A stretch of DNA of 64,000 nt from assembly GCF_040219335.1 (NCBI RefSeq), contig NZ_JAVJSQ010000014.1:124001-188000 (forward strand), written 5' to 3'. Position numbers and translations under genes: made by a program. Origin of the DNA: Gimesia sp. (GTDB taxonomy: Bacteria > Planctomycetota > Planctomycetia > Planctomycetales > Planctomycetaceae). The notes under the pieces are model-generated. The model saw nothing but the letters and a program-made list of their open reading frames with translations. It was not told the origin of the DNA and made no database searches. Positions 35,028-44,796 of this stretch are shown here, piece after piece (position 1 is the stretch's first letter; each line of letters starts with the position of its first letter).

Positions 35028-36533
35028 CTACTTCTGGACCACGACGAAGCGGGCACCGCTGTGGTTCCGAACCAGCAGCAGAACGCGGTCTTTTTCTTTG
35101 GCTTCTTTCAAGCCGAGATTAAACTGATCCATAGTAGTCACTTCAGTTGTCCCAATCTTTTCAATGATCATGCCTTTCATCAGGCCGGCCTCTTCAGCAG
35201 CACTACCAGGCTCGACCGAGGTGATGACCACCCCGTTAACATCGTCCGAGTAGCCCAACTGGTTGGCCAGCTCTTTGGTCAGAGGCTGAACTTCAATTTT
35301 GAGATCGTTGACGCTGGTCTTCTGCTTCCCTTTGCTGGAGTCTTCCAGGGGAGACTCATTCTTAGCGACTGAGAAACTCTTAGGCATTTCCTGCATGGTG
35401 ACCTGCAATTGGACGCGTTTGCCATCCCGTAACAGTTCCATCGTGTAGGATTTGCCAACAGACAACTGTTCGACGATTCCCTGCAGATTCCGAGGACCGG
35501 AAACATCTTTACCTGCGAAGTTTAAGATGATGTCACCTGTCTTGAGTTCTGCTTTATCAGCCGGAGAATCCTCCATCACCTGGGTGATGATCGCTCCCTG
35601 ACCAACTTTGATATCGAAGGACTTGGACAGATCGTTGCTGATCGGCTGGATGCCTACGCCCAGGAACGAACGTTTTACCATACCATGATCGATTAACTGT
35701 CCGGAGACCCAGCGAGCCATGTTGACCGGAATCGCAAACCCGACACCATCGTAGCCACCACTGCGGCTAGAGATGGCAGTGTTGATGCCGATCACTTCGC
35801 CACGCAGGTTCAACAGCGGACCACCACTGTTACCAGGGTTGATGGCTGCGTCAGTCTGCAGGTAGTCTTCACGATCGTTAATTCCCGGCCCCCGGCTCTT
35901 CGCACTGATGATCCCGTTCGTCACACTCATACCGATACCGAAGGGGTTACCGATCGCCAGTACCCAGTCACCAATTTCCATCTTGGAGCTGTCGCCCAGC
36001 GGAATGGCTACCAGATCTGGTGCATCGATCTTAATCACGGCAACGTCAGACCGCGGGTCGGTCTTGATGTCCGAAGCGGTGAATTCACGACCATCGTTCA
36101 GGGTGACTTTGACCACATCGGCCCCATTCACCACGTGAGAGTTGGTCATGATCAGACCTGACTTGTTAATAATGAACCCGGAACCGGTTCCCATCTTGCG
36201 GGGAGCCCGACGCGGCTGGTTCTGATGCTGCTTCAACATGTCCTTGAACCGCGGATCATTTTCAAACAGATCTTTGAACGGGGAGTCATCGCCAAAAGGC
36301 AGCATCTGCTGATTTGATACCTGGGACGTTTTGCTGACCGTTTCGATCGATACGATCGAAGGCATTACCCGTTTGCTCACATCGCGGAATATACTTGATA
36401 ACTCTGTCGCATTCGCAGCCACCGGGACGTCAGAAGAAACATCTTTCTGAGCCACTCCCACTGCGGCACCCACCAGACAAGCGCTACCTATGATAGCGAA
36501 CATCCAGTTTCGATTTGCTGTTAACGCTTTCAT
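35028..36533 (-). CDS. HtrA/DegP-type serine protease with two PDZ domains
   Basis: A 501-residue periplasmic protease/chaperone. The N-terminus carries a signal or anchor helix (MFAIIGSACLVGAAVGVAQ). The trypsin-like domain shows H133 (TNSHVVNGADVV), D163 (DPRSDVAVIKID) and S236 (NPGNSGGPLL). PDZ1 starts near residue 290 (FLGVGIQPISNDL) and PDZ2 near 410 with VVITSVEPGSAAEEAGLMKGMIIEKIG. All catalytic residues are present. TAGGAGGG precedes the ATG at 36533. It degrades or refolds damaged exported proteins; DegP, DegQ and MucD types cannot be told apart. Confidence 0.95.
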   Translation of the reverse strand: MKALTANRNWMFAIIGSACLVGAAVGVAQKDVSSDVPVAANATELSSIFRDVSKRVMPSIVSIETVSKTSQVSNQQMLPFGDDSPFKDLFENDPRFKDMLKQHQNQPRRAPRKMGTGSGFIINKSGLIMTNSHVVNGADVVKVTLNDGREFTASDIKTDPRSDVAVIKIDAPDLVAIPLGDSSKMEIGDWVLAIGNPFGIGMSVTNGIISAKSRGPGINDREDYLQTDAAINPGNSGGPLLNLRGEVIGINTAISSRSGGYDGVGFAIPVNMARWVSGQLIDHGMVKRSFLGVGIQPISNDLSKSFDIKVGQGAIITQVMEDSPADKAELKTGDIILNFAGKDVSGPRNLQGIVEQLSVGKSYTMELLRDGKRVQLQVTMQEMPKSFSVAKNESPLEDSSKGKQKTSVNDLKIEVQPLTKELANQLGYSDDVNGVVITSVEPGSAAEEAGLMKGMIIEKIGTTEVTTMDQFNLGLKEAKEKDRVLLLVRNHSGARFVVVQK

Positions 36534-36918
36534 TAAAATTACCCTCCTAAAATTAAATGGCTGACAGAAATGCCTCGGGCCATCTCTTTCTGGATTCTAT
36601 GAGAAATAGCTGACTCAAATCCGTAGTACAAAAAAATACAATTGGCGGAAAAAATGGCGGTGATCACGCCTGCCCGGACGGGCCATTGTGATCGTGTTGT
36701 GTGCACAACAGCGAGCTTTCACTCGTTTCATCAAGCGGCTGGACTGTCTTTATTACGAGCCGAAGCGGGAATTCTGTTGGGACTGCTTCAAAAAAATTTC
36801 TGATCTGGCCGCTTTCAGGGTCCCGGAATCGGTACACAGACACACGAAAACACCTGAAAACCTGAATATTTTTCAACCATTTCGACGATTCCCCAGTTTT
36901 TCTGTTTTCTTCAAATCT
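36534..36918. other. Intergenic region between htrA and rnc
   Basis: AT-rich toward its right end. No RNA gene or operator recognised in this part; the rnc promoter is listed separately. Confidence 0.4.
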
Positions 36919-36945
36919 TTGCTAATGTTAATATTTATCTATACT
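36919..36945 (+). promoter_or_regulatory. Possible sigma-70 promoter of rnc
   Basis: TTGCTA (36919-36924) and TATACT (36940-36945) with a short 15-base spacer in an AT-rich stretch, about 90 bases before the ATG at 37038. Confidence 0.4.
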
Positions 36946-37037
36946 TAGGGAAGATCATTTCAGACTCCCGCGGGCCATTTCAGATTCTGAAATCATTCAT
37001 TGATATTCCTCAAAGCCACAAATCACAGGAGGTGCGC

Positions 37038-37787
37038 ATGCTGTACGATCTCAGTCCCGCAGAGATCGACGTACTCCTTGAGGAGTGTCAACACAATCTG
37101 GGTTACTCGTTCAACAACTATGAATTGCTGAAATGCTGCCTGACCCACACTTCCGCAGCCAAGACCCGCATGGACTCCAACGAGCGGCTCGAGTTCCTCG
37201 GCGACGCCATCCTGGGTGCGCTGGTCTGTGAAAAGCTGTTCCACCAGTTCCCCAACTCTCCGGAGGGAGAGCTGACCCGCATTAAGTCGGCGGTCGTCAG
37301 CCGCAATACCTGCACCCGGCTGGCACGCGAAAAAGGCCTCGATCGTTTCATCTTCGTCGGTAAAGGACTGGCGATGACCGAGACGCTCCCCGAATCGCTC
37401 CTGGCCGGCATGTTCGAGGCGATCATCGCCGGAATCTACCTCGACGGCGGCATGGAGCCGGTGCACGAGTTCCTGGATCCGCTGATCGAGCGCGAAAACA
37501 TGAAAGCCTCCCGCTCGGTGCACGGCTTCAATTACAAGAGCCTGTTACAGCAGTATTCGCAGAAGAAGTTTTCTCAGACCCCGGTCTACGAACTGGTCGA
37601 TGAGAAAGGCCCCGATCATTCGAAGTTTTTCAAGGTGACCGCCATCATCGGCGAGATCCAGTATGAGCCGGCCTGGGGCTCCACCAAAAAAGAAGCCGAA
37701 CAGCGGGCCGCGCTGAATGCACTCAGACAGAATGAAGACGAGAACGGGTCGGACTGGGAACTTCCGTCAATGCCCGATGACATCTGA
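37038..37787 (+). CDS. rnc: Ribonuclease III
   Basis: Cuts double-stranded RNA in rRNA and mRNA processing. The 249-residue protein has the family signature [15 protein letters not shown] (residues 48-62) with catalytic Glu and Asp, and the second acidic cluster in [18 protein letters not shown]. The C-terminal 75 residues form a dsRNA-binding domain: [14 protein letters not shown], then [17 protein letters not shown], and [23 protein letters not shown] (37027-37032) is five bases from the ATG at 37038; the GTG at 37032 falls inside that ribosome site. Monocistronic. Confidence 0.96.
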   Translation: MLYDLSPAEIDVLLEECQHNLGYSFNNYELLKCCLTHTSAAKTRMDSNERLEFLGDAILGALVCEKLFHQFPNSPEGELTRIKSAVVSRNTCTRLAREKGLDRFIFVGKGLAMTETLPESLLAGMFEAIIAGIYLDGGMEPVHEFLDPLIERENMKASRSVHGFNYKSLLQQYSQKKFSQTPVYELVDEKGPDHSKFFKVTAIIGEIQYEPAWGSTKKEAEQRAALNALRQNEDENGSDWELPSMPDDI

Positions 37788-37823
37788 GGCGATCAACCGG
37801 TTTTCTCGGCCTGTAAATAGAAA

Positions 37824-37856
37824 GGGCCGAGAGGACACGGGAATCCTCTCGGCTCT
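37824..37856 (+). terminator. Stem-loop after rnc
   Basis: GCCGAGAGGA pairs perfectly with TCCTCTCGGC around CACGGGAA. There is no T-run, so it may be a 3' stabilising hairpin or a weak terminator. The rest of the gap to 38211 shows nothing recognised. Confidence 0.55.
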
Positions 37857-38211
37857 AAGATGGGGATGATGTTTTGGAGTGGCCCAGGGTGGGCTGACCC
37901 GCCTCCACGGGTCGGTGGGAATATCTCTCTCTTCTCTCGTGAACTTTGAAGTCTCTCAACTCTTCAAAATTCCATGGGTCTCTCTCTTTACCCACAGCAG
38001 ACATAATGCAGCAATCGTGCCAATGCGGGAGAGACCATTTCAAATTTTGAGTATTCACTCCGCAAACACCTGAAAAACAGGGATATAAATCAGGCAGCGT
38101 TTCCTGAGAAATTTTCCGCCTTGGGGAAATTGCAAGAATTGCAAAAGGAAAACCATCGTTTTTTCCTCCGCAATGTAACTCTTACAACGGGAAAAGAGAG
38201 AATTCCCCCCT

Positions 38212-39780
38212 TCAACGCGCCGTTCCAGGCGTTGCCTCTTTCACATCGATCGAAAGTTTTCCCACCGCCTGTAAGATAGGTAAAAAGATCGCCAGTGGTG
38301 CCGGGGCATTCTCAGACAGACTGGAGTCCGCCAGTTTAATGTGCCCCGCACCGATCCCCCCTTTTCCCAGAGTCGCATCCAGGGGAATCCAGCGGCCATC
38401 CAGATAGACCTCGGTCCACATATGCCCGCCGAAGCTCGCCCGACTTGGAATGTAGACCAGACCTACCGCCACGCGCGCAGGCAGCTTCATGGCCCGCAGC
38501 ATTGCCGCCAGCAGCACCGCGTGCTCAGTGCAATCCCCTTCCATATTCTTCGCCACTTCGCCCGCAGACGCCAGTGCCGTCGAAAAATTCTTCTTCCGCA
38601 GATGCTCGTGCACATACTTTTCCATCTGCACAGCCTGCTTCCAGGGATTCGTTTCAGCCTGCAACGCCTGCTTCGCATGCTCGATCACACGTGGATCGTC
38701 AGACTGGAGAAACTGGGAAGGTTGCAGATACTCAGCATCCACGTCCGCTGCGGGAAACTCCCGGGGCGCTGCCGCCTTCTGCACGGTGAGCCGGGCCCGA
38801 TGTGCGTCCAGTTTTTCCACTTTCTGCGTCTCGGTCTTCGGCAACACCGACGTCGGATCCCCATCGGTCAGCGTAATCTCATAGACGACACGCTCTGTAT
38901 CATGCGCTCCGGGGATCGGTTTAACCTTGATCAGCGTCTGCACCGCCAGATCGAGTTCCTTACCAGACAACTCTTCCAGGGCGACCTCTTTACTAACCGT
39001 GTAAGTAATCATCGCCGATCCCAGAAAATCGGCCACCGTTTTGGGAATCTTCCCTTCCCGGGTGACATATAAATCAATCGTCATTCCGGGCAACAGAGAC
39101 TGTTTCATCTCCACGTGCAGGCATTCGGCCTCTTCACCGCCATACAGCTCCGTTTTTTCGTATTCGAGGGCCTTGAGCTGCACTTCGGTCACTTTATTGT
39201 ATTCGGGGAGCAGCATCGAGAAAGACTGCTCCTCTCCCGGCTGGAGTGGCTGCTTCTGAAAAAACTGGTCTATATAACTGGGAGAATGAAATGTCGGCTT
39301 CCATTTCAACTGCGACTGTTTGGCCTGATTCGCCACACTGGTTTGAATGTGCAGGGTCCCCTCGCGTACTTCGCCCTCAGAAACCGTTGAAGCAGCAGGG
39401 GGATTCTGCATTTCGAAGGTATAAGCCAGCAACTCACCAGCTGGCGTCTCTTTCGTTTTCAGATGCGTCTCCAGGTTCAGAGCCTGTCCAAACCGCTTCA
39501 GCTTCAAATAAGAGTCACTCTGCTGAAAAACAACCCGGTTCTCACCTTCGCCTGACCGGTGCGTCTGCGAACGGGCATAGCCGATCCGCTGATCACTCAC
39601 GTAAATCACCTGCCAGACGTCTGAGTCCTCCACAGAAGCGGGCTGCCCCGCCTGTTGAGTGGCAGCCTCCACTGCAGGCACCGGCTGTTCTGCACAACCT
39701 GTCAGGCTCCATACGAGCCAGAGTCCCAGGGACAGAGTCACGTTTCGACCATTCAGCCAGGATCGTAAGCGGGTTTGCAT
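38212..39780 (-). CDS. Transglutaminase-like lipoprotein
   Basis: A 522-residue protein. The N-terminus is a lipoprotein signal, LGLWLVWSLTGC, with the Cys at the lipobox. The C-terminal third holds a transglutaminase-like fold: the Cys in EGDCTEHAVLLAAML, the His in GHMWTEVYLDG, and the Asp in WIPLDATLG, i.e. a complete C-H-D triad. The first 320 residues are beta-rich with no family seen. Such proteins act at the cell envelope as peptidases or crosslinkers. The ATG at 39780 is chosen for the signal peptide; the ORF stays open to 39867. Confidence 0.82.
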   Translation of the reverse strand: MQTRLRSWLNGRNVTLSLGLWLVWSLTGCAEQPVPAVEAATQQAGQPASVEDSDVWQVIYVSDQRIGYARSQTHRSGEGENRVVFQQSDSYLKLKRFGQALNLETHLKTKETPAGELLAYTFEMQNPPAASTVSEGEVREGTLHIQTSVANQAKQSQLKWKPTFHSPSYIDQFFQKQPLQPGEEQSFSMLLPEYNKVTEVQLKALEYEKTELYGGEEAECLHVEMKQSLLPGMTIDLYVTREGKIPKTVADFLGSAMITYTVSKEVALEELSGKELDLAVQTLIKVKPIPGAHDTERVVYEITLTDGDPTSVLPKTETQKVEKLDAHRARLTVQKAAAPREFPAADVDAEYLQPSQFLQSDDPRVIEHAKQALQAETNPWKQAVQMEKYVHEHLRKKNFSTALASAGEVAKNMEGDCTEHAVLLAAMLRAMKLPARVAVGLVYIPSRASFGGHMWTEVYLDGRWIPLDATLGKGGIGAGHIKLADSSLSENAPAPLAIFLPILQAVGKLSIDVKEATPGTAR

Positions 39781-39851
39781 CGTCCGGTTCTTTCTAAGCG
39801 ATAAACGTCTTCTGGTGACAACTGACATCACACGGGAACTGAAACAGGCAT

Positions 39852-39890
39852 AAAAAAATCCCTGCAATTCTCGCTGGAGTTGCAGGGATT
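39852..39890 (-). terminator. Intrinsic terminator of the Lys/Asp-block gene
   Basis: AATCCCTGCAA pairs with TTGCAGGGATT around TTCTCGCTGGAG; a T-run follows on the - strand. Confidence 0.85.
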
Positions 39891-39927
39891 ATTGTAATCG
39901 GTTCAGGGGACTTCAGGAAACCGGAAA

Positions 39928-40431
39928 TCAGTCGAGATCTTCTTCCAGATCATCATCACTTTCTTCCACATCGTCTCCGTCATCGCTGTCATCCAGTTCG
40001 ACATCGTCCAGGTCGTCGGAATCATCTTTAGCGTCGGTATCGTCATCATCGGTATCGTCGCTGTTCAATGTGTCATCGTCGTCCAGATCTGCTGTCTCGT
40101 CGGCAGGAATCTTCGCAACGACGGCTTCCCCGTCAACGGGTTCTTTGACCGGCTGAATGAAGTACAGTTTCTTGGCGTTCTTGGCACGCAGTTGTTCAAT
40201 CCGCTCTACTGCTGCATCACGCTGATCGTATGGGAAGCGAGACTCTTCCTTCATACTCCCTGTGAAAACACCCCAGACAAGACGACGGCGCACATCAGCT
40301 TTAGCCGACTTCTTCTTACGGGTCGCCTTCTTCTTTTTAGTGGCTTTTTTCTTGGGAGATGATTTTTCTTCCGCTTCGGCCGCTTCTGCCTGACGGCGCA
40401 TTTCCAGACGACTGGGAGACTTTCGAGCCAT
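39928..40431 (-). CDS. Charge-segregated protein (Lys block, Asp block)
   Basis: A 167-residue protein of unknown function. Residues 24-45 are dominated by Lys (KKKATKKKKATRKKKSAK). A central ordinary part of about 60 residues reads RRRLVWGVFTGSMKEESRFPYDQRDAAVERIEQL and contains the only folded-looking sequence. From residue about 112 to the end the chain is almost all Asp, Glu and Ser. Lys-rich tails of this kind occur in histone-like proteins, and acidic tails in nucleoplasmin-like chaperones; both are only analogies. It has its own terminator. Confidence 0.65.
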   Translation of the reverse strand: MARKSPSRLEMRRQAEAAEAEEKSSPKKKATKKKKATRKKKSAKADVRRRLVWGVFTGSMKEESRFPYDQRDAAVERIEQLRAKNAKKLYFIQPVKEPVDGEAVVAKIPADETADLDDDDTLNSDDTDDDDTDAKDDSDDLDDVELDDSDDGDDVEESDDDLEEDLD

Positions 40432-40967
40432 TTTCGCTTCTTTGGTAAAATTAAACTCTATTTGTAAGTTGAAATGGGAACACCTTGGAAGCTAAGCATA
40501 ACAATTCAATTCTGGAATGACTATGGACAGACAAGCCCTCAGAGGGTGAAGAACGCATTTTTTTCGTTTTGAAACCTGAAAACCGGCTCACCAGGCCTGA
40601 CCACCAATTCAACAGGCTGCAGACAACGCCCCAGCTATCCCCCACTCAGCAGGTGATTTGCCTGCCTGAGAGAATCAGCAGCATTTTTCCAAATTCAGCC
40701 GAATTCGTTCCTTGAGACTTATCCCATTGAATTAAATAGACTTACGTGTATTTGACCGCAAAAATCCCGAGAACATTTAACCAATTCCATCGAAATAATC
40801 AGAATAACTTATTTAACCGGACCCCAATGACCGATCAATCAGCATAGCAATCTCATTGTTTCGTTTGCGCAGCAGGAATGACTCACAGTGCGAACCTGAC
40901 GATAGATAGAGCTCTGATGTAATGGACGAAATCAAATATCTCTCTACAATTGGGAACGGAGTTGTTC
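40432..40967. other. Intergenic region without a recognised gene
   Basis: A 536-base AT-rich gap between divergent genes. The only promoter-like string (TTGAGA near 40711 with AATAGA 17 bases on) is weak. No RNA gene, operator pair or repeat recognised. Confidence 0.45.
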
Positions 40968-42107
40968 ATGAAACGGTATCGTAAGTGGGTCTTGACGCTG
41001 GGGATCATGGCGGTGACTCCCGGTATCACAATGGCCGGACCCTTGGATTTCTTCACAAAGAAATCTGAACAGTCTAGTTCGACCGCTGTATCGGGCAAGA
41101 TTTCCAACAATCAGAAAGTCGCCAATGACATTGCCGACGCTCTGAGACAAGCCCGGTTAACCGGTTACAACATGGAAATCGAATTCAACAAAGGTGTTGC
41201 AGTACTTTCCGGTAAAATTCCGACTGCTGCACAAAAAGCACAGGCCACCCGACTGATCTCACGGGTCGAAGGTGTGACTCGTGTCGACAACCGCCTGGTT
41301 GTCAGTGAAGCTGCCGGTAACCCGACTGCTTCAACCGCTCCTGGGACTCCTCAAAAGAGCCTCAATCCTTTCCGTAGAGCGGACGACATTGTCCAGACCT
41401 CTGCTTCAGCAGATCCCTTCCTGAAAGGGTCTCTGCAACAGGCTCAGTTCGAACAAGCCGTGGAAAACCGACGTTCCAATGTGCAAACCGTTTCTCATCA
41501 GGCTCCTGCTCCTCGCAGTGCCGGCGTGAGCAACCAGCAGATGGCAGAACAACTGGCCAAAGCACTGGGACCAGCTCTGGCGTCCGCTCACGAAGTGGAA
41601 ATCCGCTTCAAAAACGGAACAGCTATCCTGCAGGGATCAATTGGATCTCCTCGGGAAAAACAGATGGCAACCCAGATTGCCCAGCGTGTTCCGGGTGTGA
41701 AAGCGGTTGATAACCGTCTGCAGGTTCAGGCTTCTGCTCCCCAGACGTCCATGATTCAGCCGACCAACTACATGAACTATCAGGCTCCTAATCCTGGTCC
41801 TGGTGGCCCTCCAATGATGAGCCCCCAGCCTGGCATGGGTCCTGTTGCCAACAATGTTTACAACAGCCCGCACCTGCCTGAAACTGCTTGGCCAACCTAT
41901 GCAAACTACCCGAACTACGCTCAGGTAGCTTACCCCAGCCAGTACTCAGCCAGTGCCTTCCCTTACATCGGGCCCTTCTACCCCTATCCTCAGGTTCCAC
42001 TGGGATGGCGTCAGGCTCAGCTCGAATGGGATGATGGCTCCTGGAAACTGAACTTCCGCCCTCGCACCGATCGCTGGTGGTGGTTCATGAATCCAAAGAA
42101 CTGGTAA
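40968..42107 (+). CDS. Secreted protein with two BON domains
   Basis: A 379-residue protein. A signal peptide ends near TMA-GP. BON domain 1 covers about residues 44-113 (DIADALRQARLTGYNMEIEF ... GVTRVDNRLVV) and BON domain 2 about 192-262 (MAEQLAKALGPAL ... GVKAVDNRLQV). BON domains bind phospholipid or peptidoglycan-adjacent surfaces. The final 110 residues are Pro/Tyr/Gln-rich, ending in WDDGSWKLNFRPRTDRWWWF. The ATG at 40968 is chosen over the TTG at 40950 for the signal peptide, with GGAG at eight bases. Codon choice looks like that of an abundant protein. Confidence 0.85.
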   Translation: MKRYRKWVLTLGIMAVTPGITMAGPLDFFTKKSEQSSSTAVSGKISNNQKVANDIADALRQARLTGYNMEIEFNKGVAVLSGKIPTAAQKAQATRLISRVEGVTRVDNRLVVSEAAGNPTASTAPGTPQKSLNPFRRADDIVQTSASADPFLKGSLQQAQFEQAVENRRSNVQTVSHQAPAPRSAGVSNQQMAEQLAKALGPALASAHEVEIRFKNGTAILQGSIGSPREKQMATQIAQRVPGVKAVDNRLQVQASAPQTSMIQPTNYMNYQAPNPGPGGPPMMSPQPGMGPVANNVYNSPHLPETAWPTYANYPNYAQVAYPSQYSASAFPYIGPFYPYPQVPLGWRQAQLEWDDGSWKLNFRPRTDRWWWFMNPKNW

Positions 42108-42135
42108 GTCACTCACCAGTTTGACCAAAACGTGG

Positions 42136-42177
42136 AAATGCCTTCCGGAACTCGCTTTCTGGAAGGCATTTTTTCTG
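42136..42177 (+). terminator. Intrinsic terminator of the BON gene
   Basis: AATGCCTTCCGGAA pairs with TTCTGGAAGGCATT (one G-T pair) and is followed by TTTTTC. The remaining gap to 42447 shows no other feature. Confidence 0.9.
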
Positions 42178-42447
42178 GCACCAGAGTGTGAACACACAGT
42201 GAACACGCTCCCGCCAGGCCGTCACAACGGTTTTTACCGACGAAATCGTCAAAACCGTTAAATTTTCACAAGATTCACGGACGCAGAGTCCGATAAGAAG
42301 AACAGGGAGTCATAGTCTGTCTCCATCAGGCAAGAGGCCAGACGACAGAACATGACATCTACTTATCGAGCTCACCGCTCACTAACACTGATGACGAAGT
42401 CAAAAACACATCAAACCACTTCGTTCAATTCACCCGGAGGAAGAAGG

Positions 42448-43032
42448 ATGTTCAAAATCGGGAAGCAATTCAGCCGTGCTTTGCTTTTGGGCTGTGCCTG
42501 CTTGTTAACGATCAATACCAGTGGTTGTACGCTGGTGAAAGGCTTTGTGGAAGTGGCCTACGCCGGCTCTGTCTTCTGGCGGACCACTCCTCTCATCCCG
42601 GTCACCGCCTACTGGTCACAGTTGGTTGAAGACACGTACTGGGAAGAAGAACGCTACAACAAAGTTCCTATTCTGGATCCGGTCGAAGGCGAACACGCAC
42701 CGCTGTTCTGTCTCGATCCACCCAGCCCGGATGAAGTCATTCGTGCTCTGCCGGACAAAACCGGCGGCGGAGTCTGGTTCCTGGCAGAAACCACTCGCAA
42801 CAATGTCCGCATGGTGGTAGAACCCATCGTAGACCGGATTGGCGAATGCCGCTTCTACCCGATGGTTGGACCAGCTCGTCAGCACCACTGTCACTACAAG
42901 TGCACCGTGTACTACGACAAAACCATTCGCTCAGACTGGCCCATTCCGTTCTCCAACACTGATCAGACCAAAGAAGTGGTTTACATCGACCACGACCACC
43001 TGATCCGCTGTGCCGGACCACCATCTGAGTAA
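42448..43032 (+). CDS. Lipoprotein of unknown function
   Basis: A 194-residue protein with a type II signal peptide: a basic start, then ALLLGCACLLTINTSGC with the Cys at the lipobox. The mature part is rich in Trp, Tyr, His and Cys; marked strings are AYWSQLVEDTYWEEERYN and ARQHHCHYKCTVYYD. The HHCHYKC cluster could bind metal, which is a guess. The ATG at 42448 follows GGAGGAAGAAGG closely. No family is recognised and the neighbours give no job. Confidence 0.65.
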   Translation: MFKIGKQFSRALLLGCACLLTINTSGCTLVKGFVEVAYAGSVFWRTTPLIPVTAYWSQLVEDTYWEEERYNKVPILDPVEGEHAPLFCLDPPSPDEVIRALPDKTGGGVWFLAETTRNNVRMVVEPIVDRIGECRFYPMVGPARQHHCHYKCTVYYDKTIRSDWPIPFSNTDQTKEVVYIDHDHLIRCAGPPSE

Positions 43033-43317
43033 TACTGAACTCCAAGCGGCTTCTCGCAGGAAGCGAACCGCAACCAAACTAATAAGTCTACCCACCAGCA
43101 GGGCCGATGATTCTAACCGGGTGAAAGAATCATCGGCCTTTGCACGCGCGCTGACATCTGGGCTGACATTCACTCTTTCTGCAAAACGTACTGGCACATC
43201 GACTTCCACTCACGCTAAAATCAAAGTCCGCAGGCACACTGACGACGGGCAACCACAGCGCTGAGTGGGCTGCCCACCGACCATCCACTTTGATAACCCA
43301 CTTTTAGTGAGCACCCG

Positions 43318-43755
43318 ATGGCCAAAGCTTCGTATACCCTGCGCAACGGACGCGTTTATGTCCATGAAAAATGCCAACAGCCCACTCAGGTCAATGGCGG
43401 CGACTTCGAAGGCTTATGTAACCCGTTCAATCTCTGCCTGGGAACCGTCTGCGCCCATTGTGGCGGCCCCCGCGCATTACGCAGTTTCCACTGGGCCGAC
43501 ACCGGCGAACAACTTGATGACTACCGCAGACGCCTCCGCACGAAAGTTCCCCCGATTTATTCCTGGTGGTATCTCTGGATCTCCCCCTTGATCGGCCTCA
43601 TCGCCGGCACCATCATCGGGCCACTCTTTCTGAATAACAGCAGCCTGCCAGTCGCCGCCGGCTCCGCCCTGGTCGGCACATTAATCATGTACCTGATCAT
43701 CGGCCCCAAACTGTTGATGCTGATCGCCCCCAAAAAGTATTATCAACTCAGGTAG
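43318..43755 (+). CDS. Small two-helix membrane protein with Cys-rich N-terminus
   Basis: A 145-residue protein. The first half has several Cys in C-x-C-like pairs (CNPFNLCLGTVCAHCGG), suggesting a zinc site or disulfides. Two hydrophobic helices follow at about 87-107 (LWISPLIGLIAGTIIGPLFL) and 112-135 (AGSALVGTLIMYLIIGPKLLML). I do not recognise a family. It opens the small-gene stretch that runs up to the SUKH/LRR region and lies 48 bases before the next gene. Confidence 0.6.
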   Translation: MAKASYTLRNGRVYVHEKCQQPTQVNGGDFEGLCNPFNLCLGTVCAHCGGPRALRSFHWADTGEQLDDYRRRLRTKVPPIYSWWYLWISPLIGLIAGTIIGPLFLNNSSLPVAAGSALVGTLIMYLIIGPKLLMLIAPKKYYQLR

Positions 43756-43803
43756 CAGACAGGACAGCTCCATCACAAAACCGGTAACAGGAGTCAGGAC
43801 CAC

Positions 43804-44289
43804 ATGAGTATCAGCTACATCCTCACGCCTGTCACACCACAGCTCCTGGAATGGGGACGCGAGTGTGGCGTGCCGATTTCGCTGGAAGCGCCCGCCGGTC
43901 GCACCGTTACCCGCAGCGACCTCGCACAGGTTGTGGAATCCCTGGCAGGTTTCACCGGCGATGTCCGTGGCACAGAAGAGGACTTTACTGCCAGCATCGC
44001 TTCCGAAGAAATGATCGACTGGGAATATAAATCCGATGACCCACTGTTAAACCAGGCCTTCGGCGGTCCTCACACCAGCCCCAGAGAATCCGCCGACATT
44101 TACCGGCTCCATCCCCCAGACCAGAGTCCCTCCCTCAGCTTCAAGGGCCATCTCACGCTGATTGTCCGCATCGCCAGCGAACTCGCCAAACCCTGTGGCC
44201 CCCAGGCCGCCTTCGCCACCAGCGACGGCATCCCCGCCTTCTTCCTGCCCGATCAGCAAACGCCGGTATGGAATGAACCGTGGTGCTGA
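43804..44289 (+). CDS. Hypothetical protein
   Basis: A 161-residue acidic soluble protein without a recognised family. Visible segments are ITPVTPQLLEWGRECGVPISLE-like start and SFKGHLTLIVRIASELAKPCGPQAAF in the second half. There is no signal peptide or membrane helix. CAGGAG and AGGACC lie ahead of the ATG. Its size, single copy and position between other orphan small genes and a SUKH frame fit an immunity-type protein, but that is inferred from place only. Confidence 0.5.
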   Translation: MSISYILTPVTPQLLEWGRECGVPISLEAPAGRTVTRSDLAQVVESLAGFTGDVRGTEEDFTASIASEEMIDWEYKSDDPLLNQAFGGPHTSPRESADIYRLHPPDQSPSLSFKGHLTLIVRIASELAKPCGPQAAFATSDGIPAFFLPDQQTPVWNEPWC

Positions 44290-44350
44290 ATGGAACCTTG
44301 AACCACACATCAATACTCCTTACCAGTCTAGATTTTAGTAGCTCATTCCC

Positions 44351-44758
44351 ATGCAGATCTTTGAAACCGAATTAGAATCAAAAATCAAAATCAGAGCCTA
44401 CAGTAACCTGCAGTCCTTTACCTACGAAGGCGGTGTGGCGATCGGAAAACACAGCCGGGAGAGAGTGAGCCGTAATCTGACGATCCTCAACAGACAGGCA
44501 AAACAGATTGTAGAAAATGCCCCCGTTTATGATCTACTTCCCCCTGAAACAGTCATGGAGCAACGAGGTTGGCTATTGCCTTGCTTCACTTTCATCACCT
44601 GGTTTGAATCAGATTATACGGGAGGTGGAGACTATGATGGCACGCACTTGGCTGTGATCCACTTTCAAAATATAAATCATCCGATCTTCGATCAGATATC
44701 AGAACAGCAACTGCAACAGATCGATTGGACCAACCTGGCAAGCGGATTCCTCTATTGA
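44351..44758 (+). CDS. Hypothetical protein
   Basis: A 135-residue protein with no recognised family. Its codon use is richer in A and T than that of neighbouring housekeeping genes. Aromatic residues are frequent in the second half (WLLPCFTFITWFESDYTGGGDYDGTHL). No signal peptide or membrane segment. It lies 38 bases before the SUKH frame and may be co-transcribed with it. Calling it an immunity protein would be guesswork. Confidence 0.45.
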   Translation: MQIFETELESKIKIRAYSNLQSFTYEGGVAIGKHSRERVSRNLTILNRQAKQIVENAPVYDLLPPETVMEQRGWLLPCFTFITWFESDYTGGGDYDGTHLAVIHFQNINHPIFDQISEQQLQQIDWTNLASGFLY

Positions 44759-44796
44759 CATAACGAATCATTCCAATCCGGAGCGAGAGAATCACT

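Noticed and set aside
36688..36948. 86-codon + strand ORF before rnc
   Set aside because: It runs into the probable rnc promoter and shows no protein features.
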